Assembly (NCBI GenBank): GCA_964242335.1
Contig: CAXTAY010000001.1
Coordinates: forward strand, 62,001 to 126,000
Source: Lichenicoccus sp964242335
Lineage (GTDB): Bacteria > Pseudomonadota > Alphaproteobacteria > Acetobacterales > Acetobacteraceae
Length of the DNA: 64,000 nt
Direction of reading: 5' to 3'
Of this stretch, positions 34,674 to 44,406 are shown piece by piece; the stretch's first letter is position 1; each line of letters starts with the position of its first letter. The translations under genes and the position numbers were made by a program. Under the pieces are notes generated by a model. It was not told where the DNA came from, ran no database searches, and saw only the letters and a program-made list of their open reading frames with translations.

Positions 34674-35353
34674 GCGCGGTGCCGGTCCAGCGCGTCCAGC
34701 GCTTCGCCGATGGTCGCCGAGGCGGCTTGCCGATCCTGCCGTGACACCGTGATCGGCGTCCCGCACCGGATGCTGCCGCGGCTGAACGGCAGCGGCAGCA
34801 TCATCCGGTCCCACGAGCCGAGCCTTCGTGCCGGCCGGCAGGTGGCGGCGACCGGGACGACGCTGACACCCGAGTAGGCGGCGAGATGCGCCGCACCCGG
34901 CTGCATGACGCGCCTCGGTCCGCGCGGCCCATCCGGCGTGAGGCAGACGACCTTGTGCTCGCCGAGCAGACCGAGCAGCCGTCGCAGTGCCGCGGTGCCG
35001 CCCTTGTCCGGCCGGCGTCGATCGGCCGACGAGCCGTCGACCGACCCGATGTCCCAGCGCCGCATCACGTCGGCGATCATCCGCCCGTCGCGGTGCCGGC
35101 TGATCAGCGCGATGAGCGAGAGCGACGGGTTCTCCCGGCGCGCCCGCCACCAGAGGATCGGCACCAGGGGCAGATACTCGTGCCAGAACACGACGATCAC
35201 GGTGCTGCCGCTGCGTCCGGTCAGGAGCGACCAGGTCGCCGGATCGGCCTCGATCTTCCAGCGGCTGCTGCGCAGCGCCAGCTCGAGATAGGAGCCGATC
35301 AGGCGGCAGAGCAGCCACCGCACCGGCCGGCTGCGCAGGAACCGCTTCAGCAC
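34670..35353 (-). CDS. Lysophospholipid acyltransferase family protein (DUF374 type)
   Basis: The 227-residue membrane-associated protein resembles the LpxL/PlsC superfamily branch annotated DUF374, usually next to kdtA in alphaproteobacteria. It has a hydrophobic start (PVRWLLCRLIGSYLELAL), the acyltransferase-like FWHEYLPLVPILWW, SRHRDGRMIADVM and LTPDGPRGPRR. It probably takes part in lipid A or phospholipid acylation, but no activity has been fixed for the family. A parS site lies just upstream at 35386-35401, within its promoter area. Confidence 0.88.
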   Translation of the reverse strand: MLKRFLRSRPVRWLLCRLIGSYLELALRSSRWKIEADPATWSLLTGRSGSTVIVVFWHEYLPLVPILWWRARRENPSLSLIALISRHRDGRMIADVMRRWDIGSVDGSSADRRRPDKGGTAALRRLLGLLGEHKVVCLTPDGPRGPRRVMQPGAAHLAAYSGVSVVPVAATCRPARRLGSWDRMMLPLPFSRGSIRCGTPITVSRQDRQAASATIGEALDALDRHRA

Positions 35354-35385
35354 GGCGCAGCCGCGGGTGTCACTGCGGATCCTCT

Positions 35386-35401
35386 GGTTTCACGTGAAAC
35401 A
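35386..35401. promoter_or_regulatory. parS: parS centromere site (ParB-binding), site 2
   Basis: GGTTTCACGTGAAACA matches the parS consensus at 15 of 16 positions. It lies between the acyltransferase gene and aroC, about 35 kb from site 1. As at site 1, the core is followed after one base by ATCCACAGGC, giving the weak DnaA-box-like CAATCCACA. Several parS sites within some tens of kilobases of the origin are normal in bacteria. Confidence 0.88.
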
Positions 35402-35446
35402 ATCCACAGGCGAGATCGACGATCCGGAGGCCGCAACACGAAGCCT

Positions 35447-36520
35447 TCAGGACGGGTTCTGCGCCCGGTGCCGCAACAGATGATCCGCCAGCACGCAGGC
35501 GAGCATCGCCTCGCCCACCGGAACGGCGCGGATGCCGACGCAGGGATCGTGCCGGCCGCGTGTCGATACCGTCACCGGCTCGCCGGCCCGCGTCACCGAC
35601 GGCACCGGCGTCAGGATGGAGCTGGTCGGCTTGACGGCGAAGCGGGCGATGATCGGCTGGCCGGTGGAGATCCCGCCCAGGATCCCGCCCGCATGGTTGG
35701 TGTCGAACGCGACGCGGTCGCCCTCCCGGCGCATGGCATCGGCGTGCTGTTCGCCGCGTGCGCTCGCCGCGGCGAAGCCGTCGCCGATCTCGACCGCCTT
35801 GACCGCGTTGATGCCCATCAGCGCCCCCGCGATCTCGGCGTCCAGCTTGCCGTAGAGCGGCGCGCCGAGCCCGGGCGGCACGCCCAGGGCCTCGAGCTCG
35901 ATGACCGCTCCCGCGGAGGAGCCGCTCTTGCGCGTCGCATCGAGATAGTCCGCCCAGACCGGGACCATCTGCGGATCGGGACAGAAGAAGGGGTTGCGGC
36001 CGACCTCGTCCCATTGCCAGCGCGCGCGGTCGATGACGTGCGGCCCGATCTGCACCAGCGCGCCGCGCAGGACCACCTCCCCACCCAGTATGCGCCGCGC
36101 CACCGCGCCAGCAGCGACCCTTACTGCGGTCTCGCGCGCCGAGGCGCGGCCACCGCCGCGCGGATCGCGTATGCCGTATTTCAGCTCGTAGGTCAGGTCG
36201 GCATGGCCGGGGCGATACCGATCCGCGATCTCGGCGTAGTCGCGCGACCTCTGGTCCACGTTATCGATCATGATCGAGATCGGCGAGCCCGTGGTCCGGC
36301 CCTCGAACACCCCGGACAGGATACGCGCCTGATCGGGCTCCTGACGCTGGGTGGTGAAGCGTGACTGGCCGGGACGCCGGCGGTCGAGCCAGGGCTGGAT
36401 GTCCGCCTCGCCGAGCGTCAGGCGCGGCGGGCAGCCATCGACGACGCAGCCGATCGCCGGGCCGTGGCTCTCGCCCCAGCTCGTGAAGCGGAACATGTGG
36501 CCGAAGCTGTTGTGCGACAC
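35447..36520 (-). CDS. aroC: Chorismate synthase
   Basis: Converts EPSP to chorismate with reduced FMN, the last step of the shikimate pathway. The 357-residue protein begins with the conserved HMFRFTSWGESHGPAIGCVV. It has RRRPGQSRFTTQRQEPD, YRPGHADLTYELKYGIRD, GGGRASARETAVRVAAGA, and the C-terminal GRHDPCVGIRAVPVGEAM. All parts are intact. It follows fabI by 15 bp on the same strand, so the two are probably co-transcribed. Confidence 0.97.
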   Translation of the reverse strand: MSHNSFGHMFRFTSWGESHGPAIGCVVDGCPPRLTLGEADIQPWLDRRRPGQSRFTTQRQEPDQARILSGVFEGRTTGSPISIMIDNVDQRSRDYAEIADRYRPGHADLTYELKYGIRDPRGGGRASARETAVRVAAGAVARRILGGEVVLRGALVQIGPHVIDRARWQWDEVGRNPFFCPDPQMVPVWADYLDATRKSGSSAGAVIELEALGVPPGLGAPLYGKLDAEIAGALMGINAVKAVEIGDGFAAASARGEQHADAMRREGDRVAFDTNHAGGILGGISTGQPIIARFAVKPTSSILTPVPSVTRAGEPVTVSTRGRHDPCVGIRAVPVGEAMLACVLADHLLRHRAQNPS

Positions 36521-36535
36521 CCAGTCCCCCGGCCG

Positions 36536-37375
36536 TCAATCCGAGACTGCTGCGATGTCCGGCGCCCGCGGGTTCTTCATGCCCACGGTATGGTAGCCGG
36601 CATCGACATGATGCACCTCGCCGGTCACCCCGCCGGCGAGGTCGGACAGCAGATACAGCCCGGCACCGCCGACCTCGTCGATCGAGACGTTGCGCTCGAG
36701 CGGCGCGTTGAGCTGGTTCCATTTCAGGATGTAGTGGAAGTCGCCGATGCCGCTCGCCGCCAGCGTCTTGATCGGCCCCGCGCTGATCGCGTTGACCCGG
36801 ATCCCGTCGCCGCCCAGGTCGGCCGCCAGGTAGCGCACCGAGGCTTCCAGCGCCGCCTTGGCGATTCCCATGACGTTGTAGTGCGGCATCACCCGCTCGG
36901 CGCCGAGATAGGTCAGCGTCAGCAGCGAGCCGCCCGGCTTCATCAGCGCGCTGGCGCGTTGGCACACCGCGGTGAAGGAGAAGCAGGAGATGTCCAGCGC
37001 CTGCAGGAAGGCCTCGCGCGGCGTGTCGGCGTAGCGGCCGCGCAGGTAGGCCTTGTCGGCCCAGCCGATGGCGTGCACCACGAAGTCGATCCCGCCCCAT
37101 TCCCGACGCAGGGTCGCGAAGACCTCGTCCATCGCCGCGTCCTGGGAGACGTCGCAGGGCAGCACCAGCGACGAGCCGACGCTCTCCGCCAGCGGCCGCA
37201 CCCGCTTCTCCAGCGCCTCGCCCTGGAAGGTGAAGGCGAGCTCCGCCCCCTGTGCCGCGCAGGCAGCCGCGATGCCCCAGGCGATGGAGCGGTTGTTGGC
37301 GACACCCATGATCAGGCCGCGCTTGCCCTGCATCAGCGTGCCGCGGGCGGGGAGGGAAGGAGCGCCGTCCGGCAT
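36536..37375 (-). CDS. fabI: Enoyl-[acyl-carrier-protein] reductase [NADH]
   Basis: Reduces enoyl-ACP in the last step of each fatty-acid elongation round, and is the target of triclosan and isoniazid-type drugs. The 279-residue protein has the NADH motif IMGVANNRSIAWGIA, AFTFQGEALEKRV and the catalytic set in YLGAERVMPHYNVMGIAK (Y156, Y166, K173). The first 14 residues before MQGKRGLIMG are extra relative to most homologues, so the second methionine may be the real start. It heads the fabI-aroC unit and is divergent from pdxH. Confidence 0.96.
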   Translation of the reverse strand: MPDGAPSLPARGTLMQGKRGLIMGVANNRSIAWGIAAACAAQGAELAFTFQGEALEKRVRPLAESVGSSLVLPCDVSQDAAMDEVFATLRREWGGIDFVVHAIGWADKAYLRGRYADTPREAFLQALDISCFSFTAVCQRASALMKPGGSLLTLTYLGAERVMPHYNVMGIAKAALEASVRYLAADLGGDGIRVNAISAGPIKTLAASGIGDFHYILKWNQLNAPLERNVSIDEVGGAGLYLLSDLAGGVTGEVHHVDAGYHTVGMKNPRAPDIAAVSD

Positions 37376-37566
37376 GGAGCCTCGTTCTGCTGAGAATTGC
37401 CTTGATCACGATCGACCCGTCGACCAGGAAGGCGGCTGATGCCGGTCCGGGAGCCCGATCAGCGGCCCTGCATCGTCCTGGCACAGCCACGCCGAGGCGA
37501 CAAGGGCCGCCGCGAACCCGTCTCGGGCCTGCCAGTTCCGATAACACAGCGCAAGGACGTCATCCC

Positions 37567-38181
37567 ATGCCAGACCATCCGCTGCACCATCCGCTGCGGC
37601 CGGAGGCCGATCCGATGACGCTGTTTCAGCAGTGGCTGAGGCAAGCCGAGCTCTCCGAGCCGAACGATCCCAACGCCGTGGCCGTGGCCACCGCGACCGC
37701 CCAGGGCACGCCCTCGATCCGGATGGTCCTGCTCAAGAGCCTCGATCCGAGAGGCTTCGTGTTCTACACCAACAAGCAGAGCCGCAAGGGCAGCGAGCTG
37801 TCGGCCAACCGGCAGGCGGCGCTGCTGTTCCATTGGAAGAGCCTGCGGCGCCAGGTCCGGGTCGAGGGACCGGTCGAGGACGTGACCGACGCGGAAGCCG
37901 ACGCCTACTTCGCCAGTCGCTCGCGGGTCTCGCGCCTGGGTGCGATCGCCTCCGACCAGTCCCGGCCGCTCGAGACGCGCGCTGAGCTGGAGGGCCGCCT
38001 CGCAGAACTGGAGGAGCGCTATCCCGACGAGGCGGTGCCGCGTCCCGCGCATTGGTCCGGCTACCGCGTGCTGCCCGAATGCATCGAGTTCTGGCAGGAC
38101 ATGCCGTACCGGCTGCACGACCGCATGGTCTATCGTCGCGCGCCCGATGGGAACTGGCAGACGAGCCGGCTCTATCCGTGA
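37567..38181 (+). CDS. pdxH: Pyridoxamine/pyridoxine 5'-phosphate oxidase
   Basis: FMN enzyme that makes pyridoxal 5'-phosphate. The 204-residue protein has the family sequence PSIRMVLLKSLDPRGFVFYT, the FMN-binding NKQSRKGSEL, LLFHWKSLRRQVRVEG and the C-terminal substrate-site MVYRR...WQTSRLYP. ATG 37567 is preceded by AAGGA and gives the normal length; an open extension of 55 codons upstream is not conserved in character. Many PLP enzymes of this window depend on its product, but no functional link is implied. The fabI gene is divergent on the other side of a 190-bp gap. Confidence 0.96.
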   Translation: MPDHPLHHPLRPEADPMTLFQQWLRQAELSEPNDPNAVAVATATAQGTPSIRMVLLKSLDPRGFVFYTNKQSRKGSELSANRQAALLFHWKSLRRQVRVEGPVEDVTDAEADAYFASRSRVSRLGAIASDQSRPLETRAELEGRLAELEERYPDEAVPRPAHWSGYRVLPECIEFWQDMPYRLHDRMVYRRAPDGNWQTSRLYP

Positions 38182-38226
38182 GCGCTCCGTGATACAGTGC
38201 GGTACCGGAACCAGGGAGCCATCGTC

Positions 38227-39111
38227 GTGAGCGACATCCGCAAGATCCTGCTCCCGCTGAACGGCACGCCGAACGGCGAGGCGGCGCTGGCGACCGGGCT
38301 GATCCTGGCCAGACGCTTCGATGCGCACCTCGCGGCGCTGCACGTCCGGAGCGATACCCGGGAAGTGGCACCGCTGGCCGGCGAGGGGCTGTCCGGGGCG
38401 ATGGTCGAGGAGATGATGACCGCCGCCGAGCGCGACGCGACGCGACGCTCGCTCACCGTGCGCGAGGGTTTCGACCGCCTGGTCGGGCAGGCGGGCGTGG
38501 AGCTGCGCAGCGGTCCGGATCTCGAGCATGCGGGAGCGCCGGCCGGGCCCAGCGCCAGTTTTCGCTCCGTCATCGGGCGCGAGCACGAGGTCGTCTCCTA
38601 TGCCGCCCGGCTCTCCGATCTCACGGTGGTGCCGCACGCGGATTCCGGTGAGGAGGTCTCCTCCTCGGAGGCGTTGCACGCGGTGCTGTTCGACAGCGGC
38701 AGGCCGGTCGTGATCGCGCCGAAGGTCAGCCCGCGCGTGGTCGGCCGGCGCGTCTGCATCGCCTGGAACGGCACCGGCGAGTCGGCCTCCGCCGTCCTGT
38801 CCATCCTGCCCTGGGTGCGTGATGCCGAGGCGGTGCAGGTGCTGCACTCCGAGGACTACCAGCGCAGAGGTCCTGAAGCCAGCGCGCTGCTGGACTACCT
38901 GGCGCTGCACGGCGTGCGCGCGACGCTGCAATCGTTCCGGGCGATCGACAAGGAGGTCGGTGCCGGACTGCTCGCCGCCTGCGCCAAGTTCGGCGCCGAC
39001 ATGCTCGGCATGGGCGCCTACTCGCACTCGCGGCTGCGTCAGCTCATCCTGGGCGGCGTCACCCGCCACGTCCTGGAGAACGCGGCGCTCACCGTGCTGA
39101 TGGCCCGCTGA
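38227..39111 (+). CDS. Universal stress protein (tandem UspA domains)
   Basis: The 294-residue protein begins with a UspA-type strand RKILLPLNGTPNGEAAL and has a second domain starting GRRVCIAWNGTGESASAVL. The ATP-binding C-terminal motif GMGAYSHSRLRQLILGGVTRHVL is intact only in the second half; the first domain lacks a clear G-2x-G-9x-G. Two-domain forms are frequent in alphaproteobacteria and are induced by stress or starvation. GTG 38227 is chosen because GGGAG lies eight bases upstream. It follows pdxH by 45 bp. Confidence 0.9.
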   Translation: MSDIRKILLPLNGTPNGEAALATGLILARRFDAHLAALHVRSDTREVAPLAGEGLSGAMVEEMMTAAERDATRRSLTVREGFDRLVGQAGVELRSGPDLEHAGAPAGPSASFRSVIGREHEVVSYAARLSDLTVVPHADSGEEVSSSEALHAVLFDSGRPVVIAPKVSPRVVGRRVCIAWNGTGESASAVLSILPWVRDAEAVQVLHSEDYQRRGPEASALLDYLALHGVRATLQSFRAIDKEVGAGLLAACAKFGADMLGMGAYSHSRLRQLILGGVTRHVLENAALTVLMAR

Positions 39112-39220
39112 CCCGCCGACCCGCTGGGGCCACAGGCCCCCGACCCCGACTGCCGGGAGTCAGGCGCTCAAAGCCTCGTCCCTGGTGGGGTCGAGGGGCA
39201 ACGCCTCCTGCTCCGCCTTC
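39111..39220 (+). repeat. Dispersed intergenic hairpin repeat, copy 2
   Basis: This non-coding stretch repeats the organisation of the element at 13591-13712. GACCCGCTGGGGCCACAGG, with the perfect hairpin GGGGCC-ACA-GGCCCC (39125-39139), corresponds to the first internal hairpin. GGTGGGGTCGAGGGGCAACG (from 39184) corresponds to the second. The second stem is decayed here (GAGGGGC...GCCTCC). It lies downstream of the universal stress protein and may terminate its transcript. Confidence 0.68.
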
Positions 39221-39274
39221 GTCTCGTCGTCGTCGATGCCTCACCGGGTTTCAGCAGCCCGGGACGATCAGGCG

Positions 39275-39937
39275 CTAGACCCCGGGCAGCTCGTTCACCG
39301 CCACCACGCGCCAGCAGCGCGGGTGGCGCTCCAGGATCGTGACCGAGAGATTCTGCACCGAGAACCGCAACGCGGTCTCCGCATCGACGCCGAGCGCGTG
39401 CGCGACCGCCGCGCGGATCGCACCGCCATGGCTGACCGCCACGATGTCCTGTCCGTCATGCGCGTCGGCGAGCCGGTCGAGCGCCACCGCCACCCGCGCG
39501 CAGACCTGCTGCATGCTCTCGCCGCCGGGCGGCACCTCGCTGGCGGCGATCGACCAGAACACGTGTGCCGGGAGCTTCAGCTTCGCCGGCAACGCGGCAT
39601 GCGGCATGCCCTGCCACTCGCCCATGTGCTGCTCGATGAGGTCCGGCTCGATCCGCCACGGGGTCTCGGGGTAGCCCGCCTGCTGGATCGCCTGCGCGGT
39701 GCGCTGGGTACGCGACAGCGGCGTCGTGTACCAGGCGGGCGTCAGCGGCAGACGGCCGGCGAGTGCGCGATACATCGGCACCTGGGCCACCAGGCTCTCG
39801 GGGCAGAGCGGCACGTCCATCGCGCCATACAGCGTCATGCGTGCATTCTGCTCCACCAGCGCGTGGCGGATCAGCCAGAACCGGGTGATGCCCGGCTCGA
39901 GCTCGGGCGTGTCGAGGAAGGCGGAACGGTCGTTCAT
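39275..39937 (-). CDS. Histidine phosphatase family protein
   Basis: The 220-residue protein is a phosphoglycerate-mutase-like phosphatase. It has the catalytic FWLIRHALVEQN (H25), where the common RHG reads RHA, then TPLSRTQRTAQAI. The acid residue is in EQHMGEWQGM and the second histidine in VAVSHGGAIRAAVAHALG. Its substrate is unknown; relatives act on sugar phosphates, nucleotide intermediates of cobamide synthesis or phosphoproteins. The ATG overlaps the stop of the large PLP-enzyme gene by one base (TGATG), so the two products are likely made together. Confidence 0.88.
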   Translation of the reverse strand: MNDRSAFLDTPELEPGITRFWLIRHALVEQNARMTLYGAMDVPLCPESLVAQVPMYRALAGRLPLTPAWYTTPLSRTQRTAQAIQQAGYPETPWRIEPDLIEQHMGEWQGMPHAALPAKLKLPAHVFWSIAASEVPPGGESMQQVCARVAVALDRLADAHDGQDIVAVSHGGAIRAAVAHALGVDAETALRFSVQNLSVTILERHPRCWRVVAVNELPGV

Positions 39938-42159
39938 CAGGGATCCATCGTCTGGGCGCCAGCGCGATCCGGCAGCGGGGCATAGCTCGGTTCCGGGTCG
40001 GCGTCCTGGAGCAGGTCCCAGTGACGCAGCAGCAGGCCGATCTTGTCCAGCACCCGCCGCGCATCGGCGACCTCCCGCGCCAGCCGGCGGTCGGTGTCGA
40101 GACCCTCGTGCGACGGCTCGCCGGACAGCAGGCGCGCGCCGGCCGAGACCCGCAGGGCGCCCGCCGGCCCTCCCGCCAGGGCCCGGTGCGGGACGGGGGC
40201 GGGTTGGCCGATATGGCACAGCAGCCCGGCCAGACGAAGATCCGCCTCCGGCACCGCGGACAGCACCCGCGAGACATCGGCGTTGAGCCAGCGATAGAGC
40301 AGGCGCGCCCGCTGCATGGTCAGCGGCACCGGCTGCAGCCCCGGATCCCGATCCCGCCGCGGCTCCAGCACCAGGAAGCTCAGGATGGTCTGCAGCTGGT
40401 CCCACGCCGGCGTCGCAGTGTCGGCCTGTGTGCCGGGCGGCGACCCGCGATCCGGCGCCGGAACCTCGACCAGCACCAGGTCGGGATGCATCCGGATCGC
40501 CTCGCGCACGCCGCTCAGGAAGAAGTCCAGCCGCTCGTGCACCTGGACCGGCGGCACCGCATCGAAGGCCCGCATCTCCGCCAGCGCCGCCTGCCAGCGC
40601 AGCACCAGGCCGAGATTGATCCCGGCCGGCAGATGCGCCGCCGCCGCCAGGTCGGCGGGCCAGTCCGAGCGATAGCCGTAGGCGCGGAGCCCGGCCGGCA
40701 GGCTGCCGCGCGACATGCGGCGCATGATCCGCTCGGGCAGCAGCAGGGCGCCGCAGAAGGGTGGCCCGGTGAAGAACTTCGACCCCGTGGTCATCACCAT
40801 CCAGCCGAGCGACAGGTAGTCGCGCACCCGACCCTGATCGAGCCGCGCCTGGCAGGCATCCACGACGACGTCGACCCTGTCGCCGTGCGCGGTCCGCAGC
40901 CGCCGCACGCAGTCGAGCGAAGGTGCGAGGAGGCCGGTCTTGGACAGGTCCAGCAGGTGCAGCAGCACCCGCCTGCCGGCCTGGCACTCGATCGCGACCA
41001 GGGCCTCGCATTCGGCGTCGATCTCCGGCCGCGGGCGCAGCATCCCGTCGGGCCGGCGCACCGGAAGCGACAGCACGCGGGTGTCGCTGCGGAAGCCCTC
41101 GACCACGGCGCCCTTGCGGACCCGCTGCCGTCCCGAGGTGTCGTCGGCAAAATGCCGTCCGCCGGCGGCCAGCGGCACACCGGTCCCGGTCTCCTCGGGT
41201 GCCGTCAGGATCGTGCTCATCGGACCGCCGCGCTCGGCCAGTGCCAGTGCGAGGGCCAGCAGCTCGCAATCGGTCCCCGAGGCCGTGAGCACCACCTCGT
41301 CGCCGTGTCGCAGACCGAAGTGGACGGCGATGCCGGATCGTACCGCTCCGGCTTCCAGCGCCAGCGCCTCCGGCGCATGCCCGACCAGGGCCGCGGCCGC
41401 GATGCGGCGACGCGACGCCTCGGCGCCGCCGAAGCCGCGCTCGGACAGCGACGAGGCCGTCGAGGAGGCGAAGGTGATCGCCCAGGGCCGTGGGCGGTGC
41501 GAACAGCCGTAATGGTTCAGGCCGGTGCGCGGATCGACCGCCAGGCGCTGATCGCCGCCGCGGGCCATCAGCGCCTCTGCCGGACCGAGCAGGTCCCAGA
41601 TCGCCTCCAGCCTCCGGATCACCACCGGCGGCACTTCGCTGTCGTCGATGCCGAGGCTGGCGGTGCGCAGCAGGCGGTAGCAGGCTCCCTGCAGGGTGCG
41701 AACCCGCGACCAGACCCGGTTCAGCGTCTGTGCCGGCGGCACGGTCTCGGCCGCCATCGCTTCGAGCCAGGAGGGAGCCAGCGCGCGGGCAGCCTCCTCG
41801 TCGGGCGCCCCGTCGAGCTGCCAGAACAGCGCGGCGGTGCGGGCCGCGCAGAGCCCGGCCAGGATCGGCATGTCGCAGGCCACGATCTCCCCCGGCATCG
41901 ACGACGCTCCCGGCTGCGCCATCGCCGCGGCCGCATCGTCGAGCAGCATCGACAGCTCGAGTGCATGACGCAGATGGAAGGCGCAGACCCGCGCCGAGCC
42001 CAGGCAGGCGGCCCCCAGCACCACCGCGCCCTCCGGATCGGCGCGGAATGCGGTATCCAGCGAGGCATCGAAGCGGATCCGCCGCGTCTCGGAGACGACG
42101 CGCAGGTCCGGCCGGTCGAGCGCGGCAAGCAGCTGGAGGTTCAGATCTCGCGCAAACAT
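39937..42159 (-). CDS. Large PLP-dependent (aminotransferase class V-like) protein with an extra N-terminal domain
   Basis: The 740-residue protein is unusually long for the family. Residues 1-205 form an unrecognised, largely helical region rich in Ala, Leu and Cys. A PLP fold follows: YGCSHRPRPWAITFASSTA (217-235), the cofactor aspartate in VDVVVDACQARLDQG (D434), and the Schiff-base lysine in VMTTGSKFFTGPPFCGALL (K461). About 90 C-terminal residues after the fold are also unassigned. ATG 42159 is the first methionine before the conserved part; the frame stays open into rmlB antisense. It is coupled to the phosphatase gene, suggesting a shared pathway. No specific reaction can be proposed. 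Confidence 0.8.
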   Translation of the reverse strand: MFARDLNLQLLAALDRPDLRVVSETRRIRFDASLDTAFRADPEGAVVLGAACLGSARVCAFHLRHALELSMLLDDAAAAMAQPGASSMPGEIVACDMPILAGLCAARTAALFWQLDGAPDEEAARALAPSWLEAMAAETVPPAQTLNRVWSRVRTLQGACYRLLRTASLGIDDSEVPPVVIRRLEAIWDLLGPAEALMARGGDQRLAVDPRTGLNHYGCSHRPRPWAITFASSTASSLSERGFGGAEASRRRIAAAALVGHAPEALALEAGAVRSGIAVHFGLRHGDEVVLTASGTDCELLALALALAERGGPMSTILTAPEETGTGVPLAAGGRHFADDTSGRQRVRKGAVVEGFRSDTRVLSLPVRRPDGMLRPRPEIDAECEALVAIECQAGRRVLLHLLDLSKTGLLAPSLDCVRRLRTAHGDRVDVVVDACQARLDQGRVRDYLSLGWMVMTTGSKFFTGPPFCGALLLPERIMRRMSRGSLPAGLRAYGYRSDWPADLAAAAHLPAGINLGLVLRWQAALAEMRAFDAVPPVQVHERLDFFLSGVREAIRMHPDLVLVEVPAPDRGSPPGTQADTATPAWDQLQTILSFLVLEPRRDRDPGLQPVPLTMQRARLLYRWLNADVSRVLSAVPEADLRLAGLLCHIGQPAPVPHRALAGGPAGALRVSAGARLLSGEPSHEGLDTDRRLAREVADARRVLDKIGLLLRHWDLLQDADPEPSYAPLPDRAGAQTMDP

Positions 42160-42414
42160 GCAGCCGCCCCGGTCCCGCGTGAACCTGCGACTTATCGCGC
42201 AAAGGCCGTGATCCGCCAGGACAATGCCATGGCGAGGCGCGAGGGGTGGGTCAGGGGAAAGCCGCCGACGCGGAGGCCGTCGCGCCGCACCAGATCGAGC
42301 GGCGGCAGGAATGACGCGGCGTTGACGCGGTCGCCCGAGGCAGTTGATTGCGGACCCGCACGCTGTCAAGTTGGCCATGCGGATGGCAATCACGGCCTGG
42401 ACGGGGATTGATCG
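42160..42414. other. Divergent region between PLP-enzyme and rhamnose operons
   Basis: The 255 bases separate two divergent operons and should hold both promoters. I see no gene and no strong repeat in it. The frame antisense to rmlB remains open through it, which explains a very long apparent coding region that is not real. Confidence 0.5.
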
Positions 42415-43466
<1,052 letters not shown>

Positions 43467-43470
<4 letters not shown>

Positions 43471-44396
43471 GCAGGTTCGCCGAGGCGACCCACTCCGACA
43501 AGCTCGCCGGCGAGAAGCCGATGAAGGGCATCCTGCTGGCCGGCGGATCGGGCACCCGGCTGCATCCGATGACGCTCGCGGCGAGCAAGCAGCTGCTGCC
43601 GGTCTACGACAAGCCGATGATCTACTACCCGCTCAGCACGCTGATGCTGGCCGGAATACGCGACATCATGATCATCTCGACGCCGGACGACCTGCCGCAG
43701 TTCCAGCGCCTGCTCGGCGACGGCAGCCGTCTCGGCGTGCGGTTCTCGTACCGCGTGCAGCCGACGCCGGACGGCATCGTGCAGGCGTTCCTGATCGCTG
43801 ACGACTGGCTGGAGAACGCGCCCTGCGCGCTGGCGCTCGGCGACAACCTCGTTTTTGCCGACCATCTCGGCATCTCGCTGCGCAACGCCGCCGCGCGGCC
43901 GGAAGGTGCGACCGTGTTCGCCTACCAGGTGCGCGATCCGGAACGATACGGCGTCGTCAGCTTCGATGAGGCCGGACGCGCGCTCGAGCTGGTCGAGAAG
44001 CCGGCCAACCCGCAATCCAACTGGGCGATCATCGGACTGTACTTCTACGACAGCCGGGTCAGCGACTTCGCGCACCGCATCAGGCCGTCGGCGCGCAACG
44101 AGCTCGAGATCACCGACCTCAACCGCTTCTATTTGGAGGAAGGCTCGCTGCAGGTCGAGCGTCTCGGCCGCGGCTGCGCCTGGCTCGATGCCGGCATGCC
44201 GGACAGCCTGATGCAGGCGGGGACGTTCGTGCAGACCATCCAGTCCAGGCAGGGCATGCTGGTCGGCTCACCCGAAGAGGTCGCCTTCCGCATGGGCTTC
44301 ATCGACGCGCACAGCCTGCGCGGCCACGCCCACCGCCTGAGCAAGACCGAGCTCGGACGCCTGCTGCTGGAGCTGGCAGACGGCATGCACAGCTGA
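43467..44396 (+). CDS. rmlA: Glucose-1-phosphate thymidylyltransferase
   Basis: Makes dTDP-glucose from glucose-1-phosphate and dTTP. The 309-residue nucleotidyltransferase has GILLAGGSGTRLHPMT, KQLLPVYDKPMIYYPLSTLM, GIVQAFLIADDW, LALGDNLVF, VSFDEAGRALELVEKP and NWAIIGLYFYD. If ATG 43467 (overlapping the rmlB stop) is used, 18 residues precede the usual MKGILLAGG start. ATG 43521 would give the standard 291 residues. Both are open. Confidence 0.97.
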
Positions 44397-44406
44397 GGAG
44401 AACGAC

